Below, piece after piece: positions 18,210 through 28,300 of a stretch of DNA of 64,000 nucleotides. The translations under genes were made by a program, and so were the position numbers. Numbering within the stretch: position 1 is the stretch's first letter; every line of letters starts with the position of its first letter. Source of the stretch: Croceibacterium mercuriale (lineage in GTDB: Bacteria; Pseudomonadota; Alphaproteobacteria; Sphingomonadales; Sphingomonadaceae); contig NZ_JTDN01000002.1 of NCBI RefSeq assembly GCF_000802385.1, positions 620,001 through 684,000 of the forward strand. The letters are read 5' to 3'. The notes under the pieces are model-generated. The model searched no databases. It saw only the letters and a program-made list of their open reading frames with translations, and was not told where the DNA came from.

Positions 18210-19217
18210 CGGCCCCGTGGAATTGCCGATCACCAGCTCCAGCGCAATGTGATCCTGCACCGGGGCGGCGGGCGTCTGGCCGATATGCGCCAGCAGGCAG
18301 CGCGTGGCGCGGCCGGCGATCATGCGCATCGGACGGCGCACCGTGGTCAGCGCCGGGCTGACCATGGCGGCGACATCCGTGCCGTCGAACCCGGCGACCG
18401 ACAGCTGCGCCGGAACCGCCAGCCCGCGCTGCTCCGCCGCCTTCAGCACGCCGGCGGCCATCAGGTCGTTGCAGGCGAAGATGGCGCTGGGCGGAGCGTT
18501 GCCATCCAGCAGCCGCGCGGCGGCCGCCATGCCGGAGGCGAAGCCGTAATCGCCCTCCACGATCATCTCCGGCCGCAGCACGATGCCGCTGTCCGCCAGC
18601 CCGCGGGTGAAGCCGGCAGCGCGTTCCTGCGAGGATGCGCGGCCTGCCGGCCCGGTGACCAGCGCGATGCGCCGATGGCCCAGGGCCGCCAGATGCGTGC
18701 CCACCGCGGCGCTGGCCTGCGCATCGTCGGCCACCAGCACCGTGGGGTATCCTGCCAGTTGCCGGCTGGCGAGCGCCACCGCCGGCACGCCCAGCCGCGC
18801 CAGGGCGGCGGGCAGGCCGGGTACCTCCGATACGGGCGACAGCACGATCAGCCCGTCGACGCGCGACCGGCGGGCAAAACCGGTCAGCTGCTGCACGATG
18901 TCCGGGTCCGCCACACGGGCCGGGCGCACCAGCAGTTCGTGCCCGCTATCGCTGCACACCTCCGCGATGCCGCGCTGGATGGCGCCCAGCACATGGGCGT
19001 TCTCGTCCCCCTGGATAACCGCGATCAGCTGCGACCGCCCGCTGGCCAGCGCCTGCGCCCGGGCGCTGGGGGTGAAGCCGAGGCTGGCGATCACCTGCTC
19101 GATCGCGTCGCGCGTCGCCGCGCCCACCTTGGGGGAGCGGTTGATGACGCGCGACACCGTGCGCACAGACACGCCCGCCGCCGCCGCCACATCGACAATG
19201 GTGGGCGCGCTGCTCAT
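18198..19217 (-). CDS. LacI-family regulator of the hexuronate genes
   Basis: A 339-aa protein with an N-terminal LacI helix-turn-helix and hinge (TIVDVAAAAGVSVRTVSRVINRSPKV, hinge near SARAQALASGRSQ) and a periplasmic-binding-protein-like effector domain. It starts 6 bases after uxaC, so it belongs to the same transcript and is probably autoregulated. Its most likely operator is the perfect 20-bp palindrome with central CG at 20679-20698 between uxaC and uxaA. The likely effector is a uronate or intermediate such as D-tagaturonate or D-fructuronate; this is inference from position. The name KdgR is used for unrelated families, so no symbol is assigned. Confidence 0.9.
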   Translation of the reverse strand: MSSAPTIVDVAAAAGVSVRTVSRVINRSPKVGAATRDAIEQVIASLGFTPSARAQALASGRSQLIAVIQGDENAHVLGAIQRGIAEVCSDSGHELLVRPARVADPDIVQQLTGFARRSRVDGLIVLSPVSEVPGLPAALARLGVPAVALASRQLAGYPTVLVADDAQASAAVGTHLAALGHRRIALVTGPAGRASSQERAAGFTRGLADSGIVLRPEMIVEGDYGFASGMAAAARLLDGNAPPSAIFACNDLMAAGVLKAAEQRGLAVPAQLSVAGFDGTDVAAMVSPALTTVRRPMRMIAGRATRCLLAHIGQTPAAPVQDHIALELVIGNSTGPAPV

Positions 19218-19223
19218 GCAGGA

Positions 19224-20648
19224 TCAGTCCAGCGGATCGTCCAGGCGGTAGGCGCGCCGGACCAGCCCGTTGGTCAGCTCCTGCGCCAGCTCGGCCGCCT
19301 CCCAGTCCTCCAGCCGGTGTTCCGCCACCAGCCGCGCCAGGAAGGCGCAGTCGACCCGACGGGCGACATCGTGCCGCGCGGGGATCGACAGGAAGGCGCG
19401 CGTATCGTCGTTGAAGCCGACCGTGTTGTAGAAGCCGGCGGTCTCCGTCGTCATCTCGCGGAAACGGCGCATCCCCTCGGGGCTGTCATGGAACCACCAG
19501 GACGGACCCAGCTTCAGGCACGGATAATGCCCGGCCAGCGGCGCCAGCTCGCGGGCATAGGTGCTCTCGTCCAGGGTGAACAGGATGATGGACAGGGTGG
19601 TGCTGGTGCCGAACCGGTCCAGCAGCGGCTTCAGCGCGGCGACATAGTCGGTGCGGGTCGGGATGTCCGCGCCCTTGTCGCGCCCGTGGCTGGCGAACAG
19701 GCCGCCATTGTGATTGCGGAACGCACCCGGATGGATCTGCATCACCATGCCGTCCTCCGCGCTCATGCCGGCCATCTCGGTCAGCATCTGCGCCCGGAAC
19801 AGCTCGGCATCGGCGGCGGTCCAGCTGTCGCCGCAGACCTTCAGGAACAGCGCCTCGGCTTCCGCCGGAGACAGGTTGGCGGTCTGCGCGGTGGGGAAAC
19901 CATGGTCGGTGGCGGTGGCGCCGATGGCGCGGAAGTCGGCGCGACGCTTGCGATGCGCGGCCAGGTAGCCCTGCCAGCTCCAGACGTCCTCGCCCGTCAG
20001 TTCGGCAAAGCGCGCCATGGCCGGACGGAACGCCTCGTGCTCCACATCGATCACGCCATCGGGGCGGTAGGTGGACACGACGCGGCCGTTCCAGCCCGAT
20101 GCGCTGATTGCCTCGTGATGCGCCAGGCTTTCATGCGCGCCTTCGGTGGTGGCCAGGAATTCGATGCCGAACCGGTCGAACAGCGCACGCGGGCGGAACG
20201 CCTCGGTCGCCAGCTGTTCGGTGATGGTGTCGTAATACAGGTCGGCGCTGTCCGCCTCCAGCGCGACATCCATGCCGAACACGGTGGCAAAGGCATGGTC
20301 CAGCCACATGCGCGACGGGGTGCCGCGGAACAGATGGTAATGCTGTGCGAACAGCCGCCATGCCGCCCGCGGGTCGGCCGCCGGTGCCACGCCATGCGCA
20401 GGTACGCCCAGCGATTCGAGCGCGATGCCCTGCGAATAGAGCATACGATACAGATAGTGGTCCGGCGCCAGCAGCAGCTCCGTGGCATTGGTCCAGTTGG
20501 CGTTGGTGGCGAACCAGGCCGGATCGGTGTGCCCGTGCGGGCTGACGATCGGCAGGTCGGCAATGCCGGCATAAAGCTGGCGCGCAATGGCGCGGGTATC
20601 GGGATCGGCAGGGAGCAGGCGATCTTCGTGCAACACCAATGGACGCAT
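19224..20648 (-). CDS. uxaC: Uronate isomerase (glucuronate/galacturonate isomerase)
   Basis: Isomerises D-glucuronate to D-fructuronate and D-galacturonate to D-tagaturonate, the entry step of uronate breakdown in the cytoplasm. It has 474 aa (family about 470). The amidohydrolase-type barrel carries the metal-binding SPHGHTDPAWF near the N-terminus, WLDHAFATVFG, STYRPDGVIDVEHE, MQIHPGAFRNHN and the C-terminal GFNDDTRAFLSIPARHDVARRVDC. The ATG at 20648 has GAGGAAA five bases upstream; the frame extends further 5' but through the operator region. It is divergent from uxaA, with the LacI-type palindrome 30 bases upstream. Confidence 0.96.
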   Translation of the reverse strand: MRPLVLHEDRLLPADPDTRAIARQLYAGIADLPIVSPHGHTDPAWFATNANWTNATELLLAPDHYLYRMLYSQGIALESLGVPAHGVAPAADPRAAWRLFAQHYHLFRGTPSRMWLDHAFATVFGMDVALEADSADLYYDTITEQLATEAFRPRALFDRFGIEFLATTEGAHESLAHHEAISASGWNGRVVSTYRPDGVIDVEHEAFRPAMARFAELTGEDVWSWQGYLAAHRKRRADFRAIGATATDHGFPTAQTANLSPAEAEALFLKVCGDSWTAADAELFRAQMLTEMAGMSAEDGMVMQIHPGAFRNHNGGLFASHGRDKGADIPTRTDYVAALKPLLDRFGTSTTLSIILFTLDESTYARELAPLAGHYPCLKLGPSWWFHDSPEGMRRFREMTTETAGFYNTVGFNDDTRAFLSIPARHDVARRVDCAFLARLVAEHRLEDWEAAELAQELTNGLVRRAYRLDDPLD

Positions 20649-20678
20649 GTTTTCCTCACAAAATGGCGGTCTGGCGAC

Positions 20679-20698
20679 TTGTGCCAACGTTGGCACAA
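20679..20698. promoter_or_regulatory. Perfect 20-bp palindromic LacI operator between uxaC and uxaA
   Basis: TTGTGCCAACGTTGGCACAA is a perfect palindrome with a central CG and TG/CA contacts, the typical LacI-family layout. It sits 30 bases from the uxaC start and 17 from the uxaA start, so one bound regulator could control both directions. The cognate regulator is probably the LacI protein at 18198-19217. Confidence 0.8.
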
Positions 20699-20715
20699 AT
20701 GATACCACGCTGCAA

Positions 20716-22221
20716 ATGAGCGTTATCGACCAGATTGACCTTGCTGCGGTGCAGATCGACGAACGCGACAATGTCGCGATCGCGCTGCGCGCGATCCCTG
20801 CCGGCGAAGTGGTGGAGGTGGCCGGCCGGCGCATCACCCTTCGCGATCCGATCGAACAGGGGCACAAGCTGGCGCTGGTGGCGCTGGCGCCCGGCGACCA
20901 GGTCCTGCGCTATGGCTGGCCGATCGGCAGCGCGACGCAGGGCATCGAGCCCGGTGCGCATGTCCACAGCCACAACGTACACACCAACCTGTCGGGTGAG
21001 GAGCCGTACCGCTACGACCCGGTGCAGTTCCCGCTGCCGCCAGTGGCGGAGGATCGCTGGCGCTTTGCCGGGTACCAGCGCGCCGATGGCAGCGTGGGCA
21101 CACGCAACCAGATCTGGGTGATCCCGACCGTCGGCTGCGTCGGCCGCACTTCGCAGCGGCTGGCGGCGGAGGCGAACAGGCGTCATGGCAATAGCACCGA
21201 TGGCGTGCTGGCCTTCGCCCACCCGTTTGGCTGCTCGCAGCTTGGCGACGATCTGGACGGCACCGCGCGGATCCTGGCGGCGCTGGCCTGCCACCCCAAT
21301 GCCGGCGGCGTGCTGCTGCTGGGCCTGGGGTGCGAGGAGAACCAGCTGAGTGCGCTGATCGAGCGTATTCCCGAACCCTACCGCGCCCGGATGCGGACGC
21401 TGGGCGCGCAGTTCAGCCTGGACGAGATGGGCGAGGGTGCCGAGGCGATCGACGCGCTGGTGGAGCAGGCCGCGGCCGACCGGCGCACCGAGGTCGGGCT
21501 GTCCGCGCTGCGGCTGGGTCTGAAGTGCGGCGGGTCCGACGGGTTCAGCGGGCTGACCGCCAATCCCCTGATCGGCCGCGCCGCCGATGCGGTGGTCTCC
21601 GCCGGCGGCACCGCGCTGCTGACGGAGATCCCCGAAGTGTTCGGTGCCGAGCGCCTGCTGATGGCCCGCGCGCGCGACGAAGCCACGTTCCATTCGCTGG
21701 TGGAGCTGGTGAACGGCTTCAAGGCGTATTTCCTGTCGCATGGGGAGCCGATCAGCGAGAATCCCAGCCCCGGCAATGTCGCGGGCGGCATCACCACGCT
21801 GGAGGAGAAATCGCTCGGCGCGGTGCAGAAGGGCGGCCGTGCGGCGGTGGTCGACGTGCTGCGTTATGGCGAGCGGCTGCGGCGCACCGGCCTCACCATC
21901 CTGGAGGCGCCGGGCAACGATGCCGTGTCCACCACCGCGCTGGCTGCGGCGGGCGCCACGCTGACGCTGTTCTCCACCGGCCGCGGCACCCCGCTGGGCA
22001 GCCCGGTGCCGACCATGAAGCTGGCGACCAATCACGGTCTCGCCGCCCGCAAGCCCGACTGGATCGACTTCGATGCCGGGTCGGTGCTGGATGACGGGCT
22101 GGATGCCACGGCCGAGGCGCTGCTGGACCGGATCTGTGCGGTCGCCAGCGGCGAACCGGCCCGCAACGAAGTACATGAGGAGCGCGATATTGCCATCTGG
22201 AAGAGGGGCGTGACCCTGTGA
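20716..22221 (+). CDS. uxaA: Altronate dehydratase
   Basis: Dehydrates D-altronate to 2-keto-3-deoxy-D-gluconate. It has 501 aa (family about 495), with a small N-terminal SAF domain (VAIALRAIPAGEVV to PIGSATQGIEPGAHVHSHNV), then the UxaA/GarD catalytic region with GSVGTRNQIWVIPTVGCVGRTSQ, HPFGCSQLGDDL, CGGSDGFSGLTANPLIG and FSTGRGTPLGSPVPTMKLATN. The ATG at 20716 has no clear ribosome site, and a GTG at residue 12 would align better with shorter homologues, so the start is open. It is first in the uxaA-uxuB-exuT operon and overlaps uxuB by GTGA. Confidence 0.93.
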   Translation: MSVIDQIDLAAVQIDERDNVAIALRAIPAGEVVEVAGRRITLRDPIEQGHKLALVALAPGDQVLRYGWPIGSATQGIEPGAHVHSHNVHTNLSGEEPYRYDPVQFPLPPVAEDRWRFAGYQRADGSVGTRNQIWVIPTVGCVGRTSQRLAAEANRRHGNSTDGVLAFAHPFGCSQLGDDLDGTARILAALACHPNAGGVLLLGLGCEENQLSALIERIPEPYRARMRTLGAQFSLDEMGEGAEAIDALVEQAAADRRTEVGLSALRLGLKCGGSDGFSGLTANPLIGRAADAVVSAGGTALLTEIPEVFGAERLLMARARDEATFHSLVELVNGFKAYFLSHGEPISENPSPGNVAGGITTLEEKSLGAVQKGGRAAVVDVLRYGERLRRTGLTILEAPGNDAVSTTALAAAGATLTLFSTGRGTPLGSPVPTMKLATNHGLAARKPDWIDFDAGSVLDDGLDATAEALLDRICAVASGEPARNEVHEERDIAIWKRGVTL

Positions 22222-23666
22222 GCGAACCCACCCGTCTGTCGCGCGCCACCCTGGCGCAGCGCGCGCCCGGCATCGCCGCGCCCGTCTACCAGCTGGAGAG
22301 GCGCACCCCCGGCATCGTCCATTTCGGCCCCGGCGCGTTCCACCGCGCGCACCAGGCAGCCTATGCCGACGCCGTGCTGGACAGCGATCCGCGCTGGTCG
22401 ATCAGCGAGGTCGCGCTCAATTCCACCGGCACCGCCGACGCGCTGCAGCCGCAGGACGGGCTGTATGTGCTGGCGCTGCTGTCGGAAACGCCGGAATACC
22501 GCATCATCGGCTCCATCGCGGAGCTGCTGACAGCGCGCGGGCAGGGCGAGCTGATCCTGCAGCGCCTGGCTGCCCCGACCACGCAGCTGGTGACTTCCAC
22601 GGTGACGGAGAAAGGCTACTGCCTGTCACCCGATGGCGGGCTGGACATGAATCATCCCGGCATCGCGGCGGAGCTGGCGGGCGGTGCGCCGACCACCTTC
22701 ATCGGCTGGCTGGTGGCTGGCCTTGCCCGGCGCAAGGCGGAAGCCGGCGGGCCGCTGACAGTGCTGTCGTGCGACAATCTGGCGCATAATGGCGCGCGGC
22801 TCGGCCGTGCGGTGCGCGAATATGCCGAGGCGACGGATGCCGATCTGGCCGCATGGATCGCGGACAATGTCAGCTTTCCGTCCTCCATGGTGGACTCGAT
22901 CACGCCCGCCACGACCGATGCCGTGCGCGATCAGGTGGCTGCGGCGACCGGGTTGCAGGATGCCTGGCCGATCCAGCGCGAACGCTTCACGCAGTGGGTG
23001 ATCGAAGACGATTTCCGCGGTGCGCGTCCCCCGTTCGAGACCGCCGGCGTGCAGTTCGTACGCGATGTCGCCCCGTTCGAGGAGGCGAAGCTGCGGCTGC
23101 TGAACGGCCCGCATTCCACGCTGGCCTATCTCGGCCTGCTGCTGGGGCACGAGACCGTGGCCGACGCGATGCGCGACCCCGATCTCAGCGCCTTCGTGGC
23201 GCGCATGATGCACGAGGATATCGCCCCGACACTGCGTACGCTGGAAGGCATGGAGCTGGCCGACTATGCCGACAGCGTGCTGGACCGGTTCCGCAATCCG
23301 GCGATCCGCCACCTGCTGTCGCAGATCGCGTGGGACGGATCGCAGAAGCTGCCCTTCCGCATCCTGGGCACGGTGCTCGACCGGCGCCGCGCCGGGCTGC
23401 CGACCGGGCGGCTGGCCGTGCCGCTGGCGGCCTGGTTCCGCTTCCTGGCGCTGCCGCGTGGCGATGGCGACAAGCTGGTCGATCCGCTGGGCGACCAGCT
23501 CGCTCCCCTCGCGGCTGCCGGCGACGTCGATGCTCTGCTGGCCGTGGAGGCGGTGTTCCCGCGCGAGCTGGCCGCTGATGCGGAGTTCGTGGCGGCGCTG
23601 AAACAGGCGCATGCGGCGATGAGCAACCGGAATGCCACCGCCAGCATGCTGAAAACAGCGTTGTGA
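22218..23666 (+). CDS. uxuB: D-fructuronate reductase (UxuB, mannitol dehydrogenase family)
   Basis: An NADH-dependent reductase of 482 aa making D-mannonate from D-fructuronate. It resembles E. coli UxuB, not UxaB: GPGAFHRAHQAAYADAVL near the N-terminus, VTSTVTEKGYCL, FPSSMVDSITPATTD, RFTQWVIEDDF, LRLLNGPHSTLAYLG and DGSQKLPFRILG. The GTG start overlaps the uxaA stop (GTGA), implying coupled translation. The neighbours are altronate dehydratase and a hexuronate carrier, but no tagaturonate reductase is present, so this enzyme may also serve the galacturonate branch, or uxaB lies elsewhere. Its product would feed ManD at 2925. Confidence 0.9.
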   Translation: MSEPTRLSRATLAQRAPGIAAPVYQLERRTPGIVHFGPGAFHRAHQAAYADAVLDSDPRWSISEVALNSTGTADALQPQDGLYVLALLSETPEYRIIGSIAELLTARGQGELILQRLAAPTTQLVTSTVTEKGYCLSPDGGLDMNHPGIAAELAGGAPTTFIGWLVAGLARRKAEAGGPLTVLSCDNLAHNGARLGRAVREYAEATDADLAAWIADNVSFPSSMVDSITPATTDAVRDQVAAATGLQDAWPIQRERFTQWVIEDDFRGARPPFETAGVQFVRDVAPFEEAKLRLLNGPHSTLAYLGLLLGHETVADAMRDPDLSAFVARMMHEDIAPTLRTLEGMELADYADSVLDRFRNPAIRHLLSQIAWDGSQKLPFRILGTVLDRRRAGLPTGRLAVPLAAWFRFLALPRGDGDKLVDPLGDQLAPLAAAGDVDALLAVEAVFPRELAADAEFVAALKQAHAAMSNRNATASMLKTAL

Positions 23667-23688
23667 CGGGTCACGGGAGAGGACACGC

Positions 23689-24999
23689 GTGAACACGATC
23701 GAACAGGGGGCGGCACACGGCCGGCGCTATCGCTGGGTGATCGTCGGCCTGCTGCTGGCGGCGACGATCATCAACTATGTCGACCGGCAGATGATCGGCC
23801 TGCTGAAGCCGACCCTGCAGGAGGAGTTCGGCTGGAGCGAAGGCGATTACGCCAACATCGTGCTGTGGTTCCAGGCGGCATACGCGATCGGTTACCTGGG
23901 GTTCGGCGCCACGATCGACCGGATCGGCGCCAAGGCCGGTTATGCCTTCGCCTTCGTGATCTGGACCGCGGCGCATATCGCGCATGGCCTGGTCAGCACG
24001 GTGGCAGGCTTCTCTGCCGTGCGCTTCGCGCTGGGCATCGGTGAATCCGGCAACTTCCCCGCCGGGCTGAAGGCAGTGGCGCAGTGGTTCCCGCCCAAGG
24101 AGCGCGCCTTTGCCACCGGCATCTTCAACGCCGGATCCAATGTCGGCGCGATCATTACCCCGCTGCTCGTCCCGATCCTGACCATCGCCTATGGCTGGCA
24201 ATGGACCTTCATCATCACCGGTGCGGTCAGCCTGGTCTGGCTGGTCGCCTGGCTGGTGCTGTACCGCAATCCGCCCGTAGACCAGTCCGCCTATGTCGCG
24301 CCGCCCGCGCCGGCGGACAATGCGATCGAGGCGCCCGCCATCGCCGCCGCTGCCGCCACCACGCCGGTCGGCGCTCCGCCGAAGATCGGCTGGCTGGCAG
24401 TGCTGCGCATGCGCGAGACCTGGGCCTTTGCCAGCGCCAAGTTCCTGACGGATCCGATCTGGTGGCTGTTCCTGTTCTGGCTGCCCGACTTCTTCAATCG
24501 CCGCCACGGGCTGGAACTGGCGCAGTTCGGCCCGCCGCTGGTGGCGATCTATCTGGTTGCCGATATCGGCAGCGTGGCCGGAGGGTGGAGCAGCATGCGC
24601 ATGATGCGTGGCGGCATGAGCCAGAACAAGGCGCGCAAGCTGACCATGCTGCTGTGCGGGCTGTTCGTGGTGCCGATCATCTTTGCGCAATATGTCGACA
24701 GCCTGTGGGGCGCCGTGGCGCTGATCGCGCTGGCTGCCGCCGGGCATCAGGCCTGGTCCGCGAACCTGCTGACGCTGCCATCGGATACCATCCCGCAGAA
24801 CGGGATCGGCAGTGCCATCGGCATCGGCGGTGCGGCCGGCGCGATCGGCGGCATGTTCATGGCGCAGTTCACCGGCTGGGTGCTGGACACGACCGGCAGC
24901 TACTGGCCGGTGTTCCTGGTCGCGGGCACGGTGTACCTGCTGGCGCTGGGCGTGATCCAGCTGCTGGTGCCCCGCATTCCGGATCGCTCCGCCGCCTGA
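23689..24999 (+). CDS. exuT: Hexuronate MFS transporter (ExuT type)
   Basis: A 436-aa inner-membrane proton symporter of the anion:cation symporter family, importing D-galacturonate or D-glucuronate. It has 12 TM segments; TM1 carries IINYVDRQMIGLLKP, TM4 has GIGESGNFPAGLKAVAQWFPPKERAFATGIFNAGS, and a central loop is rich in Ala/Pro. The GTG start lies 22 bases after uxuB, with GGGAGAGG upstream. It closes the uxaA-uxuB-exuT operon, and a strong intrinsic terminator follows at 25024-25056. Confidence 0.9.
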   Translation: MNTIEQGAAHGRRYRWVIVGLLLAATIINYVDRQMIGLLKPTLQEEFGWSEGDYANIVLWFQAAYAIGYLGFGATIDRIGAKAGYAFAFVIWTAAHIAHGLVSTVAGFSAVRFALGIGESGNFPAGLKAVAQWFPPKERAFATGIFNAGSNVGAIITPLLVPILTIAYGWQWTFIITGAVSLVWLVAWLVLYRNPPVDQSAYVAPPAPADNAIEAPAIAAAAATTPVGAPPKIGWLAVLRMRETWAFASAKFLTDPIWWLFLFWLPDFFNRRHGLELAQFGPPLVAIYLVADIGSVAGGWSSMRMMRGGMSQNKARKLTMLLCGLFVVPIIFAQYVDSLWGAVALIALAAAGHQAWSANLLTLPSDTIPQNGIGSAIGIGGAAGAIGGMFMAQFTGWVLDTTGSYWPVFLVAGTVYLLALGVIQLLVPRIPDRSAA

Positions 25000-25023
25000 C
25001 GGACGCCTGTCGTACGAACTCCT

Positions 25024-25056
25024 GCGCCCGCCGGCATCCGTGCCGGCAGGCGTTTT
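25024..25056 (+). terminator. Intrinsic terminator after exuT
   Basis: The arms 25025-25036 and 25041-25052 form a 12-bp GC-rich stem with one mismatch and a TCCG tetraloop, followed by TTTT. It ends the uxaA-uxuB-exuT transcript. Confidence 0.85.
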
Positions 25057-25308
25057 CATGTGTCCGGCGGGCAACTGACTCCCACATGGCGAATAAGCGT
25101 TTCATATTTTCATAGGCAGGGCGGTTTTTGTTTGTCATACAAACGAACAAGAAGACTCGAGTGGGGAGTGACAGCGGTTCGATAGCGGTGCGTGGGGCAC
25201 CACTTCGGACCAGCGCGACGGCAGGTCGGCCGTCATTCCCAGGTATAACGCAGAACAACTGCTCCGGCCGGTCATCGGTCGGCATAATCGCATCAGGGGA
25301 GAGAGTGC
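25057..25308 (+). promoter_or_regulatory. Control region of the second TonB receptor
   Basis: A gene-free stretch of about 250 bases, locally AT-richer than its surroundings (25097-25150). It contains the GTTTGT-CAT-ACAAAC palindrome and ends with GGGGAGAGAG as the ribosome site of the receptor. I could not fix a convincing -35/-10 pair. No small gene is evident. Confidence 0.55.
25130..25144. promoter_or_regulatory. GntR/FadR-type operator candidate GTTTGTCATACAAAC
   Basis: Perfect 6-base arms around CAT; the core TTGTCATACAA (25132-25142) fits TnGTnnnACnA. It lies 165 bases upstream of the TonB receptor start. This is the most extended of the three perfect copies of this motif in the window. 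Confidence 0.6.
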
Positions 25309-28300
25309 ATGCGTGGAGTGGAATTGCGGCGCGTGGCGCAGGTGACGGCATCGTGGGCGGTGCTGGGGCTGGCGCTGGCATCGGGCAGCGGACAGGCACT
25401 GGCCCAGGCGGCACCCGGTACGGAAGCCGGTGCCCCGGTCATCACCGGCAGTTCGCGGCAGGATGTGGATCCCGCTCCTGACACGGTAGCTGATGCTACC
25501 CCTGGCGACGAGATCATCGTCAGCGGCGCCCGCGAAAGCCAGCAGAGCGCCAACGCCCGCAAGCGGAACGCCCGCACCGCGACAGATTCCCTGGTGGCGG
25601 ACGACATCGGCTCCTTTCCCGACCGCAACGTGAACGAGGCGATCAGCCGCATTCCCGGCGTGGCGCTGGACCGCAACGAATTCGGCGAAGGCGCCGGAAT
25701 CGCCATTCGTGGCAACGGCCCTGACCTGACCCGCGTGGAGCTGGACGGCGTCGGCGTGCAGAGCACCACCGGACTGGCACTGGGCGCCCCGCGCGGCGCC
25801 GACTTGCGTGAATTGCCGGCGGAGTTGGTCAAGAGCATCGACGTGGTCAAAGGCTCCACCGCCGACATGACCGAAGGGTCGATCGGCGGCACCGTGCAGA
25901 TCAAGACCCGCTCCGGCCTGGATTTCGACGATTTCTTCATCACCGCACGCGCCGGCGTGACGCAGAACTCGCTGGGCAAGGACTGGACGCCGGATTTCAG
26001 CGGCGTCGTGGCGGACAAGTTCTTTGATGACCGGTTCGGCGTCATCCTGTCCGGCACCTATTCCAAGATCCAGAACAACGGCCACAATTTCGAGAACGTC
26101 CAGTCGGGCAACCAGGGCTATGCCCGTGTCTACGACTTCGACCAGTCGCCGGAAAAGACCTTCGAGTACAATCTCGACACGCTGGGCACCGATGCGGCCG
26201 ATGTCCGCTTCGCCAACAGCACCTTCACGCCGCGCACGCTGCTGGAAACCATGATTGCCGCCGGTTCGAAGGATGCCTGCCTGACCGCGCTGCCCTTCCT
26301 GGCAACCTCGGCCAGCGCCGCCTTGAAGAACCAGCGCAATCTGGAGCAGCGGTCCTGCCTCAACCAGTGGGCGGACGAGACACCGTCGCTGATCCGCCAG
26401 TTTGTGAACACCCAGACGGAGGAACGCTATTCGATCGACGGGCGTATCGATTTCGAGATCACGCCGGACTGGACCGTGTTCGCGAAGGGCACGATCGCCA
26501 ATCGTACGGCCGACGACCAGCAGCGCACCCGCAATCTCGTCAATCTCTTCAGCGAGAATGTCGGTGGTACGTTCAACGTCAACACGGCGACGAACCCCGG
26601 ACGGCGCACGGTATCTCCGTTCGCACCCGAGGGTTATTTCCTGTTCGACCCGCTATACTCGCCGCGCACCTTCCAGGGCACAGGCACGCCCACCCCGCCC
26701 CTGGCGCAGGTGACCGGCGTGGTGCTGAATGCGCGACCGGACAGCATTGTCGTGGACGATCTGCACAATGTCACCGGCTTCACGCTGACAAACAATTCGG
26801 TCGGCATCGACCAGATCGACAACACGATCACCAACAAGTCCGATTACGTCCAGGCAGGTACCAACTATTACGGCGAGACGTGGGAGGTCGAGGCGTTCGT
26901 CGGCATGACCAACGCGTCCAGCAGCCGGTTCGACAAGCGGTTCTCCCGGTCGTACCAGTATGGCGATGCCACATTGGCACTGCAGGAAAACGGCCTGTGG
27001 GACATCCAGCTGCCGGACAATTTCGACGACACGAACCCTGCCAATTTCGTGCAGCTGAACCCGGTGCCGTGCGTCAACAATTCGACCGTCGCGCCGCCCA
27101 ACTGTATCGCACAGACCGCGGTTGCTGCTGGTGAGTTCAACCCGGCAACCCCCGCCTACACCCAGGCGCAACTGCCGCTCGTCACGCCCAGTTTCGGCCT
27201 GCAATATTCCCCGCGTGCGGGTGAGGCGTCGGAGAAAATCGCCAAGCTGGACGTATCGTACAAGGTGAATGACGAGATACCGTTCTTCACCCGCTTCAAG
27301 GCCGGCGCGATGTACCGCCGGAACGACACGCAATCGTGGGGCAATGGGGGCTATACGGTGGCCAGTGCGGTGGGCACCTTCGGACAGGCCGGCTATATCC
27401 CGGCAGTCGTGGTGCCGCGGGCGATCGTTCGCGGTAGCCTGCGTGCATGCCAGCCGACAGCGACCAGCACAGTCGGGTGCAATTACGGCTTCGTGCCCAG
27501 CACCAACCCGGCCTTTGGCCGCGAAGGTGTCGATACGCTGACGCCGGATCAGTTGCGCCAGCTGTTCATGGATACACTGGAAGAGTCGGATTCGGATTAC
27601 TTCGGCGATCTGCCAAACCGCGGCAACCTGCCTGGCAACTGGCAGGGCATCAAGGTAGCCGAGCTGTTCGAACAGCTGGGCAACAACCAGTTCATGAACT
27701 TCGACTGCCTGAGGGAATGCACCGGTAGCGACGGGCAGGTCTATGCCCAGCCGACCACCCTGACGCAGGAGACGATCAAGAACGTCTATGCCATGTTCGA
27801 CTTCGAACTGGATCAGCTGCCGCTGGGTCTGGTGCTGAACGGCAACGTCGGTATCCGCGGGGTCATGCGCGACGTGAAGGGCACCGGCTTCCAGACGCTG
27901 CAGTCCATCACCATCACGCCCAGCTACAACCCAGCTGTTCCGAACGCACCAGGCGGCACCGTCACCCGCAGTTTTTCCCAGAACACCACGCTGACCGGCA
28001 AGACCAACAACTGGCTGCCCAGCTTCAACGTAAACCTGTGGGCGTTCGACGAGACGGTGGTGCTACGCGCTTACGGTGCGAAGACGGTGGCCCTGCCCAG
28101 CCCGGGCCTGCTGGTCGCAAGCGGCAACTGCATCATCGACCAGCGTGACGTGCTGGACGGCGATGGCGAGCTGGGCTGCACCGGCCGGGTCGGCAACCCC
28201 AATCTCAGCCCGTTCGAAGCGTGGAGCTACAATGCCAGCCTGGAATGGTACCCGAATTCGGATACCCTGCTGTCGGCGACTTTCGGTCGGCTGGATGTGA

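Noticed and set aside
15577-20702. 891- and 935-codon open frames on + over GH2, lacI and uxaC
   Set aside because: Antisense shadows of well-supported genes; low-complexity translation without family motifs.
22218-23666. Call as tagaturonate reductase (uxaB)
   Set aside because: The GPGAFHRAH and DGSQKLP signatures match UxuB; the UxaB-type N-terminus (GEGNFLRAF) is absent. A double function is still possible.
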